Assembly: GCA_013396915.1 (NCBI GenBank)
Contig: VWZL01000810.1
Coordinates: 124,001 to 188,000 of the forward strand
Source: Stercorarius parasiticus
Lineage: Eukaryota > Chordata > Aves > Charadriiformes > Stercorariidae
Direction: 5' to 3'
DNA length: 64,000 nucleotides
Shown: piece by piece, positions 22,001 to 35,700 of the stretch
Position numbering within the stretch: position 1 is the first letter of the stretch
Layout: every line of letters begins with the position of its first letter
Position numbers and translations under genes: made by a program
Notes under the pieces: model-generated
What the model was told of the DNA's origin: nothing
Seen by the model: only the letters and a program-made list of their open reading frames with translations
The model's database searches: none

Positions 22001-25000
22001 CAATTTTTTAATACGTAGTATTTCCTAAGGTGAAATAAGAATATGGCTGCCCTTCTCCTGCAAGAAGGCCAAGGGAGCTTTCAGAGAGGCTGGAGAATAG
22101 TGTGCTGCAGGAGCTTTCAGTCTTTTAACCTTTCCCTAATTGACGAATAATTCTTTGCTGTTGAATGCGGAATGGTGAGTTTCTTTAGGGGTCACATAGC
22201 ACCTCCCTCTTTTTAATATTGCCTTACTGATGAGTTGAGTCTGAACTGAGAATTATTTACTATAATACTTTCCGACCCCAAACCTGCCATCCCCGAGGCC
22301 GGTCCCTTGCAAAGCCAGAGGGTGGGCAGCCTTCAGGCTCTTGTAATGACTTCTCGGGACTGGTGCATGTTTAACCGGAGAAATTCAAGAAGTATCTCGA
22401 TAGATGTAAGAAGGGAGAGTGATCTCCAGCTCAGGTCTGGCGTGTGGTTATGTTGAAGCTGCAGCTGCTTGGGCAGGTAGTGTATTCTCAGTACCGCCGG
22501 GGGGCCGCCCGCAGAAGGACGCAGGGAGGAAATGCAGTGGCACCACTCACATTACCCATAAGTTAAGATAACATCTTCTCCTGACATCCATGATCCGTTA
22601 TGTCGAGGTGTTTGGAAGATGGCATCAAAAGAAGCGGCTTGGTCTGAAGCTTGTTTAGGGCAGAAATGCCTTCCTGAGAGAAGAGATCTGTCAGGCTGGG
22701 AGGGGATGCTGGCGCTGCTGCAAAGCCCAGCATCTTTCCTTACCGCTAGGTTAACTCGTCTGCGCTGGCCGTGGGATTTATCCACGTGTTCCGGAGTCAG
22801 TGGCACAATCCCAGATTGTCCCAGGGAGCTGTGCTCCTGCACCATTATCTTTGTTGGAAAGCAGGGATTAAAATACATCTTTTAAAAAACCCAAACGACC
22901 AAGTAAAATCTAAGCCAGGAGAGCTGCTCCTCCCAGGAGAGTGTGGCAAACCACACGGGGAGATCTTGTGGGTGATGGAGAATGGGAAAGATCAATCTCA
23001 AAGTGCAGTTAGCCCTCATGGAGATGCTTGCTGTCCCTCTCTCACGGAGGACGTGCGCTCGCAGGCTGGCATGTCACTTGCTGGAGCCACCACAATGCTA
23101 ACATTTTTGGCAGGCAGCCGAGGAGACTGTCCACCCCAGGTGTCTCCTTGGCCGTGCTCCTCCCCCAGCCCAGCCTGAGCTTGGTTTGCTCTGGGTTCGT
23201 TAATCTGCTAATCCTCCTGCTGGGCTGCACTAGTCCCCACTCGCCAGGCTTGTGGCTGATACCTGCAGTTGCCGCAGGAAAAAAGGTGATTGCCTTTCTG
23301 TGTCATTAACACAGCAAAAGAAAGCAACTGAGGTGTTGGATCTTGATGGCAGAGAGGTTTGGGAGGCGTGTGCACCGTTTCTTCTATGTAAAACTCTTAA
23401 ATAGCGAATGGGTGATGGCGGAGTAATTGCTGTCGTGGTACCTTCATCCCGCTTGCAGTCTTTCAGTAACAAGGCACGCACGCTTGTGGTCGTGTACGCG
23501 CGCACACGCAAAAAAATCCTTAGCGTTTGGAAATTAATGAAATCAACACAGCTTAAAAGCTCAGAGCAAAGCTCTGTTGCTGATTTTCCAGAAACACCAC
23601 TGAAAGAAAGAGAATTCCTTGCAGGATACCAAAAAAAACAACCAACAACCAAACCCAAAAAAGGAACGAAGAAGGAAAGTCCCTCCAGGTTTCAGTTCAA
23701 GAATTACCCTGGTGTATCAGCTGCCCACGGTTTTCGCTGCAAAATGTCCCTTGGGTCCCTCTCAGTCTGGTATTATTTCCAGCGCTGGGGATGGGGAGTG
23801 GGGGTGCAGTAAATAAAGCACCTTTTCAGCAGGCGCTGGTGAGCTCTGCCGCGGGAGGACCGGCGAGTGGCATCCGGCTGCTGGGGAGCTGGTGGGTCTG
23901 CCAGCTTCTTTGCAAAGGTCGGAATCTTTAAGGTGTCGAGCAGCAGAGTTTAAAAATAACAGAAAGAAATCTCCCTTCTACAAGGCACATATAAAAAGAG
24001 GATGGTTGAGATAACAGTAATTTAAAAACTCCTGTTACTGCCTCGGGCGCTGCAGTGGAAGGAATTGCACGTGCACGGCAGTTTTCCCCGTGTCCAGCAG
24101 GTGCTTTCCTTATTGTCCAGCTGGGAGAATCCAGTTTTCATTTTCATTTTTCTTTAGTTTTTCTTCAGTTTCTTTATTTTTCTTTAGCGTTCCTAGGATC
24201 GTCCTGTGCTTCTAAGCCCTGCTGTACTAGATTTGCAGTATGAGAAGAGCAAATTTGGGGGTGTGGAAGGGAGGTTATATTGCGTTGAGCTTAATTTCTG
24301 TTAAAAATCCAGTTAGAAAAAAGGACTTTCTGTCCTGGTTGAAGGAAGAAATTTGGGATGAGATGCTGTAAAGTGCTTCGAAGCTTAAAATGCAAGGTCA
24401 GTAGCAGTTCATGTCTGAGACCTAGTGAGCCGTGTATGGACCCCCGCATCACCTTTTAGGCACCACAGAGAAATTTGGGTTTTTTTCGGGGGGCGGGGGG
24501 GGAACCGCAGCCAAGTGATGCCGAGTGGTGCTTTGCCACCCGGGTCTGAGCTGCCCCAGGGTGGCCAGACGCAGCCACGGTGCTGCCACCTCATGGCTTA
24601 GCGCTGGGACGTTTGTTCACCTTGAGACCGCGAGACCTTTGGGATGGATGTACTGTTTTGCGAGTGTTTTCATCAAGGTGAAAGTAGCATCGCACAAACC
24701 TCAGTGGCGTTAGGGAGTGAGGAGCTGGTGGAGTTAGCCGGTTTAGATCCTCTGCAGTGACATTTTCAGGGCAGCCCCAGCTATGTCCGAGGGAATTCTC
24801 TGCATGCTTGAATCATTTGCATGCATAAGTATAAATCTATGTTTCCCAATAAAGCTCTGTCAATAAGAATACCACATCTTCCGGTGCAAGGCGATGCTTA
24901 AATTAAAGCTGCTAGAGGAAAGACTCGTAGGAAGAGCAGTAAGCGGAGAGGGGAGATAAGGAGAGCGTCTGAGCTGCAGAGCTGTCAGCACGCAGCTCTT

Positions 25001-28000
25001 CTGCGGCTCCCAGCTTGGGTGGTATCACGTCTGCGCCCTGCCTCTGCCTGCCGGGGACTGGGGGCTTCGGGGGGAGAGTAAACTGGCAGAGCATCCAATC
25101 TGGCCAAAATAAAGGGGGATTAAATCCTAGAGGGAAGAATCAGGAGGGTTTTTCATCTCTTGTCCAGGAGGTTTGCGGTGGAGGCATCTGGAAGTTGATA
25201 GACACACTCAATAAACCTAAGAAAGGACCCAGAAGCAGGATTAATCATTAGGGCAGTGCTGGGGAGGGCTGAAGGGAAGTGATTTGGGGCACGGGGCTGG
25301 TTTTGCTGCACTGTGTTACTTTCATCTGTGTTTTGGTGCTCTCTCCTGAGGCATGTTCTTTGTCTCTTAGGGCTTGTTAGTTTTTGTGGTATTTAATGTT
25401 TTCAGGTTAGACACATGAGCAAAAATCACTCCTCTAGAAGAGAATGACAGGCCATAGGTCTTTCCCCCGTTTAAATGTGTTCCAGAGCTGCAGTAGCCCG
25501 TGCTGGTCTGAAAACAGAAGTGGTCGTCAACCAGCCAGCGTTTCAGTGGGTTACACACGGGAAGAGGGTTTCTCTTCAGATGCAGATCCTCAAATCCCTG
25601 TTGAGAAACCCAAACAGCTGTGTTGTGTCAGGTCACTTGGTCAGAAGGGCTGTTGAATTGCAATTGAGGGCCCCTCTAGCTTCTGCGTTCCTCTTCTCGT
25701 TTTATTTCTCTGCTTTAAACTTTGCCTGTCTTTCCCTGTCCCTTTCTTTGGGCTGCGTCCTGGCCTCAATCACAGCAGTTAAGTCTGGGGTAACTGCTCC
25801 GTGGATGGGACAGAACTGGCTCCAGAGAAGCCGGTGGAGTATGATTAGAGCAAGGTTTTGCTGGAGAACGCTGTCAGCCCCTGGGTTAATCCAGCCTTGG
25901 GTTTGAGAGGCAGAACCACACACCTGCACAAACCGCTGAGCAAAGTCATAGAATTTTATAAAAGTTTGTTAGTACTCGCTGTATAAGAAATGTATATAGT
26001 CTGAAACATCTGGCTGCGTAAGTGCGTGTCTGTGTGTGGGGGCGTGTACCTGTCTCCGCACGGGAGTGTACAGGATTTGCGGTGCATGGATGTCGACCTC
26101 GGTGTGTGTGCATGTTTATTAGTTGTGGCTGGTTTTTTCAGTGTGGAATAGTGCACATGGCTTTTATTCTTTTATTATTGGTAAGGGGAGAATCAAATTT
26201 GGCTTGGGTACTCACAGAAATGTCTGGGGATTATCCAGATATAATCGTACCTTTTCTCAAATTTGGATGACCTGTCTACTTTCTTCGCTTCCCCAAATTC
26301 CTGATCTCCCCCTAATATTCTTCCCTTCAGCAGAAGTCTTGCAGGAGTAGGTAACCCAGTCCTGCCCTGGGACAAGAAGACCCAATCCTGATCTCATTCG
26401 CGCTCACATAAACCAAAAATAAAATCTATTGGGCGTGGGGAAATCGAGCATATTGACCTTGATTTCCCAGCTCTGCTGGTGGTTTCTGGGTTCCTGTCAA
26501 CTTGAAACTGGACTGAGAACTATTACTTCAGGAAACAGCAATTTGAGCTTGATGGGGATGTATTGACCTTAAGCCTTCGTTAATATAAAATCAGCTTAGT
26601 GCCCTTGGTTTGAGGAAATCTCTTTCCACTTTGACTACGCGACATGAAAGCTTCGTGTTCTTCTGACCTAAGGTAGACCACTGTGTGCTGGCTCTGGGGC
26701 TTGGGAGATCCTGTTGACTGTCTCTTCTGGCAAAAGATCATCTTTCCAGAAACTGAGTCTCTCTTTTCACTTGGCCTTTGGAGACCACCCTTGGTTTAGC
26801 ATTTCTGTTCCTTGCTGTTTATGCCAATTTTGGGCCCTTGAATTATTTAAAAGGAAAGCAAGTTCCTGAAGAAACCATCAGCCTGTGAAAGAAGGTTTCT
26901 GGAGCTTTTAGCACAAGACAAATGTTTTTCCTCAAAGTTCGAAGGGTATTTTGAGGAGGGATTTGAGCTTGATGGGGATGCCAGAGAAAGTTTGAAAGTA
27001 TGGAAAATGTTTCTGTCTCTCCTTAAGTGCAAACATAACGGTTTATTCAAGATGAGAACAAAATTCTGCGGGTGGGTTGCTAGAATGATGTGAACGGATG
27101 GAGAAACTTGGCAGCGGGTAACTTTTTCAGTTTGATTTCTTTGATGGTTTTCTCAAATTCAGTTTTCTTAATGTGGATACTCATGGAGAGGCTGAACTTC
27201 CCCACGTATCCTGCTCTTCTGAACCTGAACGTCCCTTTCGTTCTCTTAAAATAGAGAGGTGTTGTATGTTGGTGCTCATTACACAGATGCGCTGAGCTGT
27301 AGGAAAAGCCGAAGCTGAGGTGTGAGTAGAGGAGGATCTGCCGGTGTGGGAAGAAAGGAGTCCAGGAGTAGGAGGAGGTGTTTGGAGGTGGGATTGTTGT
27401 GCGTTGCTGGTGGGAAACCACCGCTCTGGTACACCGCTGACTGCTTCTGTGTGAAGCAAGAGGACTTTCTGCAGAAGCAGGTTCAGGGCTGGTTCCTTCT
27501 TCCCTGTTCAGGCAGCTTTGACATGAGCCATGTGCATCCCTCTGAGTGAGAGAAGGTAAAAAGGGTTAAAAAAGCCTTATCTGGCTACGTCCTTCCTAGT
27601 GAAGCATTTGTTCGTGCGGTGGGAAGGTGGATGCGCTCAGCATGGTGCATTCATCGGCGTGGCTCTGAGCAGCTGGGCTCTGCCTGTGCTGTCTGGTATT
27701 TTAGAGGCTGGAATAGCCAAAAATTGTTTCTCTTCCAGTAAGTGTGGGAGGGGGAACTTGCCTTGATGTGACACGCTGAGGTGACCTGCTGGTGAGCGCC
27801 TGGTCTTGCATTCTTTGGGAGCTGGCTCAGCAAGGTGCGGACAAATCCCTGCTTTTATTTCAGGTTTGTTTGCTGGGGGAAGCTGTGATTTTGTTCTGCT
27901 TCTGAAATACCTTCATTACTCTTGTGCTGAGATTTGGGTCTAATTTTACCCAGCTAGTGAAACCTGACTGTTTAAAGAGGTAGTTTAAGCCTTGAATTTT

Positions 28001-28224
28001 TCTTTTTCCTATGTTAGCAGAGAAGGAGATGGAATATTACCAGGGTAACCAAATAACCAGCCAGCAGATTTGAGGTTACTCGCAGCACACAACAGCAGAG
28101 AGCAGTATGTGGCTTGCAGGGAGAGCGGTGCCTGCTGCAGCCTTCTGTCGCGCGTGCAGGCAGAAGGCTGAGCTGTATCAGGTTGATCAAAGACTGACAA
28201 TGAGCTGACAGTGTGATACGGCCA

Positions 28225-28650
28225 TAAAAAAGCAAGGTATGATCCAAGGATGTATTAGAAGATGGATTTCCAGTAGAGATTAATGCCGCTGTACCAGACA
28301 GTGGTGCAACCTCACTTGGACTGGAGTAGGCTGTTTGATTGCCAATATTCAATAAAAATGAATCCGAACTGGAACAGGGACAAGGACAATCCGGGGAATG
28401 GAGGGATGTGTCTGTGAAGGGGAAGCTGGGTGCCTTGTCTAGCCTGGCAAAGCGGCGAGGAGCCTAGCTGGTCTCTACAAAGGCTTGCTGGGCAGAAGAA
28501 CTGCTTAAGATGAAGGGTGGAAGAGGGAGTAGGTATTGGGTGTTCCCAACAAAGTACAGACTCTTAGTTAGAAGGTGGTTTCTGATCATCAGGCAGGAGC
28601 GTGGTGGTGGAGCAGGCTCCCTTAGGGTGTCACAGGGGCAAAAACCCAGA
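28225..28650 (+). mobile_element. Old CR1-like LINE fragment, sense orientation
   Basis: The sequence follows the layout of the 3' part of the CR1-type ORF2. A segment near 28300-28340 corresponds to the region encoding 'VRPHLEYCVQFW'-type residues. Next comes 'AACAGGGACAAGGACAAT', then TAGCCTGGCAAAGCGGCGAGGAG near 28440, then TTAGAAGGTGGTTTCTGATCATCAGGCAGGAG near 28567. All frames are broken. It is far more diverged than the copy at 54967, so it represents an older insertion. Boundaries are approximate. Confidence 0.6.
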
Positions 28651-31600
28651 AGAATGGAGGCTCGAGAGCAGAGACCCTTCCCAGTATAGTCATGGCAGCG
28701 GGAGGGTGTGCTTGGGACCCCTCCAGTGCAGCCTCACCAGCACCACGGCTCACACCACTGTGGTGAGCAGTTAGTGGCCGCGGGCTTTAAGCTGGCCATG
28801 GCTTATTGATAGTTAATGGAAACGAGTGCTTGGGTCTGATCATGTGCCTGAACTTTTTTCATGCATGCTCAACTCAACCTCTTTTGCTTCACTTTGGTTC
28901 CTGCCAGTGCCCTAGAATTGTATTTACTGAAACATCAGGAAAGTGGGAGCCTGCCCTCACTCCTGCGCGGAATAACTAGTCCTAATGTCCAGGTCTTTAG
29001 AAATTTTTCCGACTTTTATTGAGTAAAGAGATGTCAAAGCCTCCATCAAAGGAGCAAATCTGGCTTCAACTTGTACCCCAGGCACTGGTGCCTGTTGTTG
29101 CACCTGTTGCAGGGCTCTAGGCCCCGTTTTACCAACATGGTAAATTATGTGGTGTTAACTAGTGTTGCTGGGTTTCCATGGCAACCCTTTTGCTAATTAA
29201 CGCACAGTGTCGAGGGAAAAAAAATCTGTCCTTAATGGTGAATTAATTTGACAAGATTGTTATGGTAAGAAGAGATCTGAATAGACATTCCGAAGGTGTA
29301 TAGTGGGGATGTGGGCACGCTCGTTGCTTATAAGGAGAGTAACTGGGAAAAAGAAAAATATGTCAATGTTATTCTGACCTTGCAGCATTCAAACTGAAGC
29401 CTTTCTTGCAATTTGGAAAGGTTTTGCACTTCAGAAGGAAAAAAAAATATCCTGAAAAATGTCTAAGAGCGTAACTCAAACAGTTACGCTTATTTGTCCC
29501 TTTTTTTTTGATAAGGCATTTTAACTCATTTTTTTGCGTTTAAAAGATTAAACAAAAACAAAGTGAATTTAAGAAAATTAAGTGGATGAAAGAATCAGAG
29601 AATTCCCATTTAAAAACTAGATTATTTTATGTCAGAAAAAAACAGTTCCTCACGACTGCTCCCAAATCTCCACCCACTTCGCTCTTTTGCTCTAATTCCC
29701 CCAGCAGCGCACGTGGGAAATCGGCAGTAGCTGTTAAGAGATGGGCCCAAATGAAACTGTAGGTAGAGCCCGTTGGCTTGAAATTCTAAAGAGAACCAAA
29801 TACAACTTCGCAGCATGGCCCTGACGGCCGAAGCGGTGGCTTTGGAAGCACATTAGCAAAAGTAAATCAGGAGTGAGAAAAACAGCAACTTTCTGATGCG
29901 TGTTGGAGATGAGTCACGAATGTAGATTCCCATCAGTGGCGGCAATTAAACTCCTTTAGCACTCTGTGCACAAGACAATGAGTTAAGTCACAGTGTCCTG
30001 GATAAATTCTTACTTGGATAATTGTACTCAGCCTTCCTGAATCCTCCCCTCCTGCAGTTTTAATTAGAAGGAGCTGTGGCTCACGAACGTCTGCTTCATG
30101 TGGACCACAACCTAATGGGGAGTTTGGTAGAGACCTGTCATCCTAGTAGCGATCTTGCGATTACCTCCCATCCTGTGGTGACTGCAGCAATTACTTACAC
30201 GGAAAAGTATTGTTAGGGACATAATGAGTGTATTTTAGCTGCTGTTTAATGAGATCTCGCTTTCAGATGTGAGGGCACCACGCATGTAACCGGCTCTTTG
30301 CAAAACCAGCAAGTGTCCTGCGAATCTTCTGTACCCTTCTGCAAACCGTCATGGTCTCGAGTTTGCTGGATCGTGCCTCCCGGGGTCCTGCAGGGCTGGA
30401 GGAGCGGTTAGAAGCTGCCACGGTGGCTCTGTGTTGGTGGAGAAGGGAGCGGAGAGGTGGAAGGTTGTGCAGTCTTCCTGCCCCTGCTCTCCGTGGCTGC
30501 TCAGGAGCAGCCCTGGGATGGAGGTGGGTGCGAGGGCCGGAGGGTTCGTCTGCGGTGTGGTGTGGTGCTGCTGGGCTTGTTCTCAGCCCAGCCCCATCCA
30601 AACACGCTGCTGCCTCTCGGCACACGGTCTGTGTTTTAATTCCCCCAGCTCAATTTAACCACAAAAAATATTCAGAGTCCCCCCTCTAAGGCCAAGTGGC
30701 CCGAGGAAGAAGGGCTTGGGGGGCTTTATACAGTGTAAACAATGCTGTAAGTTGCCACTAACGATAGTGCAGATACCTGTATTGAGCTATTTTGTGGTAT
30801 TTATATATGTTCTTATTTAATAAAGGCTGATTTGGGCACTGAAATGACCTTCTTCAAAATCTTCACAAATCTCCCCCGGACTTAAACGGCTGCTGACATG
30901 AGTTGTTAAAAGTTGTTTGAGGAGCTGCATTTCCAAGGAGTATAAATAATAACAGAGATGGGATTATTTTTGCCCTTTTAAGGAGAGAAAAAGAATGTAT
31001 GTGAATACTTACATACCTTTAGGGACAAATAAGTTCTTGGAAGGGTGGAAAGGTGAGGCTGCACACCCAGAAAGCCACAGGCCCTTCAGCCCAGTGAGGT
31101 GGAAGAATTCGAGGGGGTTCCTGGGGCAAATTGCCTCGAGCTTTCAGCAGCACCGTGTTATGTCCAGCAAGGAGGCTGGGGCTGCGGCGGGAGAGGTGCG
31201 GGTCTCCGGGGTGGTGGCATCTCCACTGCCGCTGCAGCGAGGCAGACCTTGCCCGGGGGAGTCGCTGGCATGTGCTGGCATCAGAGGAGTGAGCGCCCCT
31301 GCCTCGCTTTGTGCGCTGCAGGTTAGAAGGGAAGAACCTTTGGGTTCTCCAAAATCAGACATATTTGAGAGCAGATCTGGAGAACTAGGTGCTCTGAGAG
31401 TGTTTTCTTATTTGAAATATGTGAACAAATATTACTGCTGTGCCAGTGCTGCTGTTGTGCTGTAGTAACACTATCCTCTTACTGTCACAGCCCAGTTAAC
31501 GACTAGCGCCTGTGCAATGGAGACGGTATCTAGTATATCAGTGTATTATTTAGGCCATCACGGGACCCACTGTAAACATCAGGGATGGTTTTGGTCCTTG

Positions 31601-32109
31601 CCTTACGTCACCAAGGAGACTTTCAGTGGTCTGTCCTTGGACTGCAAGGTCATCAAAGAGCCCCTCACACAATAGCTCTTGCCTGGGCATAGCCCTCAGA
31701 GAACACCCGCGGTCTCCTTCTGCGAATCTTGCATTTGAGAAACTTTTGCTGGCTAGTTAGACATCCACATCCAAAGTTCTTCATGGTTTGGAGAGGTTCA
31801 GGTTTCCTACTTGCTGTAGGGACAACAGCAGAGAGGGGCTTTCTCCGTCCCACCAGGCTCCTTGGCCACAGCTGGTGGTTGCGCTGCTCTGCTTGTGCCC
31901 GGCCTTCGGCACTGCCCTCCCGCGTTTCCTGCACTGCTTCGGGTAAAGTTGTTTCATTTATTTCTTGTTCAAAGGCTTCTTCACCTTGTAGATCTTTTGT
32001 TTTAAATCCTTTGTTGGTGATTTGATTTTTAGATAGTTAAAATGGAGCCTTTCTCCATTTCAGACTCCTAGCTCTTCCCATTATACATAAATAATACCTC
32101 TCCTGGAAC

Positions 32110-32720
32110 TATTTAAACTGTGTTAGCACAGTCTCCGAAATGGTAGTTTCGCTGAGCTTTTAGCAGGTTTAATCTCTTTCTGGGTATTAATCCTTCCAGA
32201 ACCTCTGATAAAATTTGTTGCTTTTCTCTGAATCCCTCCCACGCTGTCAATATCTGTCTGAAATGAGTTGCTTCATGCAGAACAAGCCATGGGAGGAAGG
32301 ACTCTCACAGCTTCTTGCGGATCTCGCTCTCGTTTCAGTGCATTTCAGAGTCCTCTCGGATTTCCTCCCACTGTTGCTCCCGTGCTTCCTTGCCCTGTGA
32401 GCATCTTTCCCATTGAATATGGGTTTGGAATGAGTTTGCCTCCTGTTTATTAGCTTTATTTTGTGGTTCTCAGATTTTCCTGTTTGATATCATCAGCGAA
32501 TGTTAGTGAGTGATACCACCTCTTCCACTTTGCAATGAAGATGTAAAGGTATCAAAGACTGCAACAAATGTTGGGGCCCGTTGCTAGTTTCTTGCATTTG
32601 TTTTTTCCTGCTCTGTGCTATGTTGCAGGATCCCTAAGCCTCTGGGAGAGCAAACTCAGTCTGTGATCCAGGTTATCAAAGACTGCGACTGAGCTGGAGG
32701 GGAAATTATCTTTTTTTCCA
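32110..32720 (-). mobile_element. Probable ancient LINE relic, antisense
   Basis: Read on the plus strand, the block resembles the antisense of an old CR1/L3-type LINE. A stretch around 32205-32260 (TTGTTGCTTTTCTCTGAATCC...TGTCAATATCTGTCTGAAATGAG) and one around 32487-32585 (ATATCATCAGCGAATG...ATGAAGATGTAAA...GGGGCCC) keep the typical word order. Identity is low and I have no alignment, so both the family and the ends are tentative. Confidence 0.35.
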
Positions 32721-35700
32721 TCATGTCACTGTAGAAATGACACGCTCTCCTACGAGGCAGTAGCAGACTTTGGACAGCCTCTTCTATCAAGTATTAAGTC
32801 TGAAAAAAACAGGCCTTGAGCTGTGAAACCAGATTTCTGACCTTCTTTAGAGTTGGGTTTGAACCAGCCACCTCCTGCCCGTTTGTAAGTCTCTCAGCCT
32901 GAATTCATCGTCCTGCGTTGGTACTGTTACAAGTTTGGGCTCCCACCAGCCGAGATGCTTCAAAGGCAAGGACGTGGCAAAGTCCCGTGACTGGAGAGCT
33001 GATGAGAGGGGACCTCTGTCTCTCTTCAGCTGAACCACAGCCTCAAAGCCAAGCTCCTCTGAGCTGGAGCTGAACTTTGTCTCAGAGTCTCTCCTTGTCC
33101 AAACATAAACCCAAGGAAAAATCTCTCCATGGTTTTGAGATGGCCAGGTTCTCCCTGATTCCACCTGTTGTGGAGGAAATAGCAAGGAGAAGGGGTTTTT
33201 TCCCATCGTACTTGAGCGCTGTGCCACTTGCACTGTTGCCCGTGGCACCCTTTGGCCATGTGTATTGCCACCATGGTCAAACTTCTCTGCTGCGTCAGCT
33301 CTTTCCCGTACTTCTTCCTGTTGGATGCACTCCCTGGCTGTTCCAGCTGTGCAGTTTTGAATGAAGGCAGCTGCCATTTTGAGCAAACACTGGCCATAAA
33401 AAATAACGTGAAAATTTGTGAGACTAGGATAATTTATTATTTCCACGCCAGTGCTATAGAAGGAAAAAGCAGTGAGATGTGAGGAATGCAGTAGCAATGG
33501 AGACCTGCGAGAGACAGATCCCATTATGTCTTTCCTGTTCCTTTTTCTCTGAGTGGACCATAAACCAAAAATAAATCAGGCAGTTGGAGCTCCTATCCGT
33601 TTTCATAGGGCTTGTTTAAATGAGGATTTACTTAGACTAAAAGCTCCTTAGAGCCACTTAATTCTTCTAGGTGGAGTACATATCTAGGCCAGTAGTAAAA
33701 ATTCCTTACCAGATGTCTTCAAGAGGGTGCTCACCAAGTACTTTCCCAAAGAGAACATCTTGGATGCTTTCAACAAATGGTATCAATTCTTAATGATGCT
33801 AGATTAGATAATGCGGACAGGCCTTGCCACAGTGTTTTTGAAAGCCTTGGGAATATCTGGGAGTTGCTCCAGTGATGGAAAGAGAAATTAAATGGGCTGC
33901 ACATCAGTTAGGGGTACACGCTCTTTTTTTCAGCAGTTAGTCATAATAGCTCTAGCTAAAGTTTTTTATTTCAGAGATTTGAGCATATTTCACTGACAAT
34001 TCACGTTCTCTCGTGTGGCATTGTTCGTTGCAAATGCCCTGCGAATTCCCTGGGTGGATCCTAGAGCCCTGGTAGCCACCGTCTGTGCATTTACATTTTG
34101 CCTCTCTTTGCTCACCACCTTTCTAGGAGCAGTGTCTTCACAGTTGGCGTAGGTTTGGACAACACATCTCTCCTATCGTTCCCCATCACTCTTATCACTT
34201 CGCCGTGCTTGCCTGATCCATGAGGCAATCGCCGTGAGCTGCCCAGCACGCAGCGTGGCTGGGGGAAGTCCACACACTTGACTTCTGGTTTTTTAGCTGA
34301 AAGAAAATCACTGTGAGAGGGGTTGGAGATTTCCCACTAGGGCAGAATCTCCCACCTTTGTTATGTGGTCTCTTTTCTGAAAATTTCTGTTCTATAACAA
34401 TCCTTTAAGGCGTCCTTTAAGCGTTCTGAGTCAGGAAAACCTATTTCTGAAATGAATAATAATTATATACTGGATATAATTGGGTGTAGATTGCTTACCA
34501 GGCAAATAATATATAGTATAGCTGAAGCTGAGCCGGAGCAGATCCTTGGATGGGAATTCGTCTGGGCTAATGGACTCTAACAAGCCCAACCGCAACAGCT
34601 GCATTTGGGCAAGTTTCAATGCAAATCCAAGTTGGGCTGTCAATGTGCACCCTCAAATCTGTCTGTACCTGTGTGTAGCAACCTCCCTGGACTGTCGCTC
34701 GTATTTGACACTAGTTTTGCTCTAAAGGTTTGCCTTTAAAAATTGAAACTAGCACAGAAATTGGCTGGGACATCAGACGCTCGGGGTATATGTTCCTTGA
34801 AGCAAGAACCCAATGTATTTAATGAACGTAGGTTTGCAGATGTTCCCTTTGACTTTCGTGTCACTAGTCACTTGAGTAAGGACAGAGCCGTACAGTGCAA
34901 ACAAGGCTGGTTGTGCTCAACACAGACTTAAGCAGAATAGTAGTATGGGGACATAAGGACGGTTTAGATTACTTTGAAGATCTGCGCTGAGACGTTGTTT
35001 GCATTTCTTCACAGTATGAGCCTTGGTGTCTGTGGTCCTCCTGTGCTCTTGAATACCATTTCTGAGCTGTGAAGCCAGGGCAGGACTGGCATTTAACATG
35101 CTCCTTCAAGTACTAACCGTGACCGTTAAGTGCTCAGCATGTGGATTCAGGGTTATCTGACTACTTTAAATGACTGTATTTTTAACAGTTGTCCCAAGGA
35201 GGCAGGGGACAGGAGCTCTGTGCGGGGGAGGACCGGCATGAGCAGTGCCCTGTTATTTTCATACGAAGCAACCCGGGCTCGCTCCAGTCCTCTGGAGGTC
35301 AATGGAATGGGACAGGCCAAAGGAAGGAAAGATCTTCCATACCAGCAAAGCCCGCACAGCCAGGGATTAGCTTCACACGAGCTGCGCTGCTGCCAGTTCT
35401 TCTGGGGTGAATCATGTCCCGGTATGGGTTGGATGTTTTCCACCCAGAGGCTGGTACGGATTTTATATACGCTCCATTTGCATTTCCCCTCTGATTTGAG
35501 AGTTGCCTGCTTGGGTTTTTTGTTTTGGTTTTTTTTGGGTTTGGTTTTTTTTTTTTTTTAAAGCGTAGGTGTTTTAAAAGTAATGCTTTGGTTCACCTTT
35601 AGAGTTGCCGTTTGACTTCTTTGTCGTAACGCGTCCTGATTAATGATTAATTGCAAAGGACGTGTTCTGACTCCAGCCTGTGTCCTGGGGTGCTTGTCGC

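Noticed and set aside
22547..22570. ATGCAGTGG... considered as the start of the MQW-type collybistin N-terminus
   Set aside because: It continues Met-Gln-Trp-His-His rather than the expected residues and has no nearby in-phase donor.
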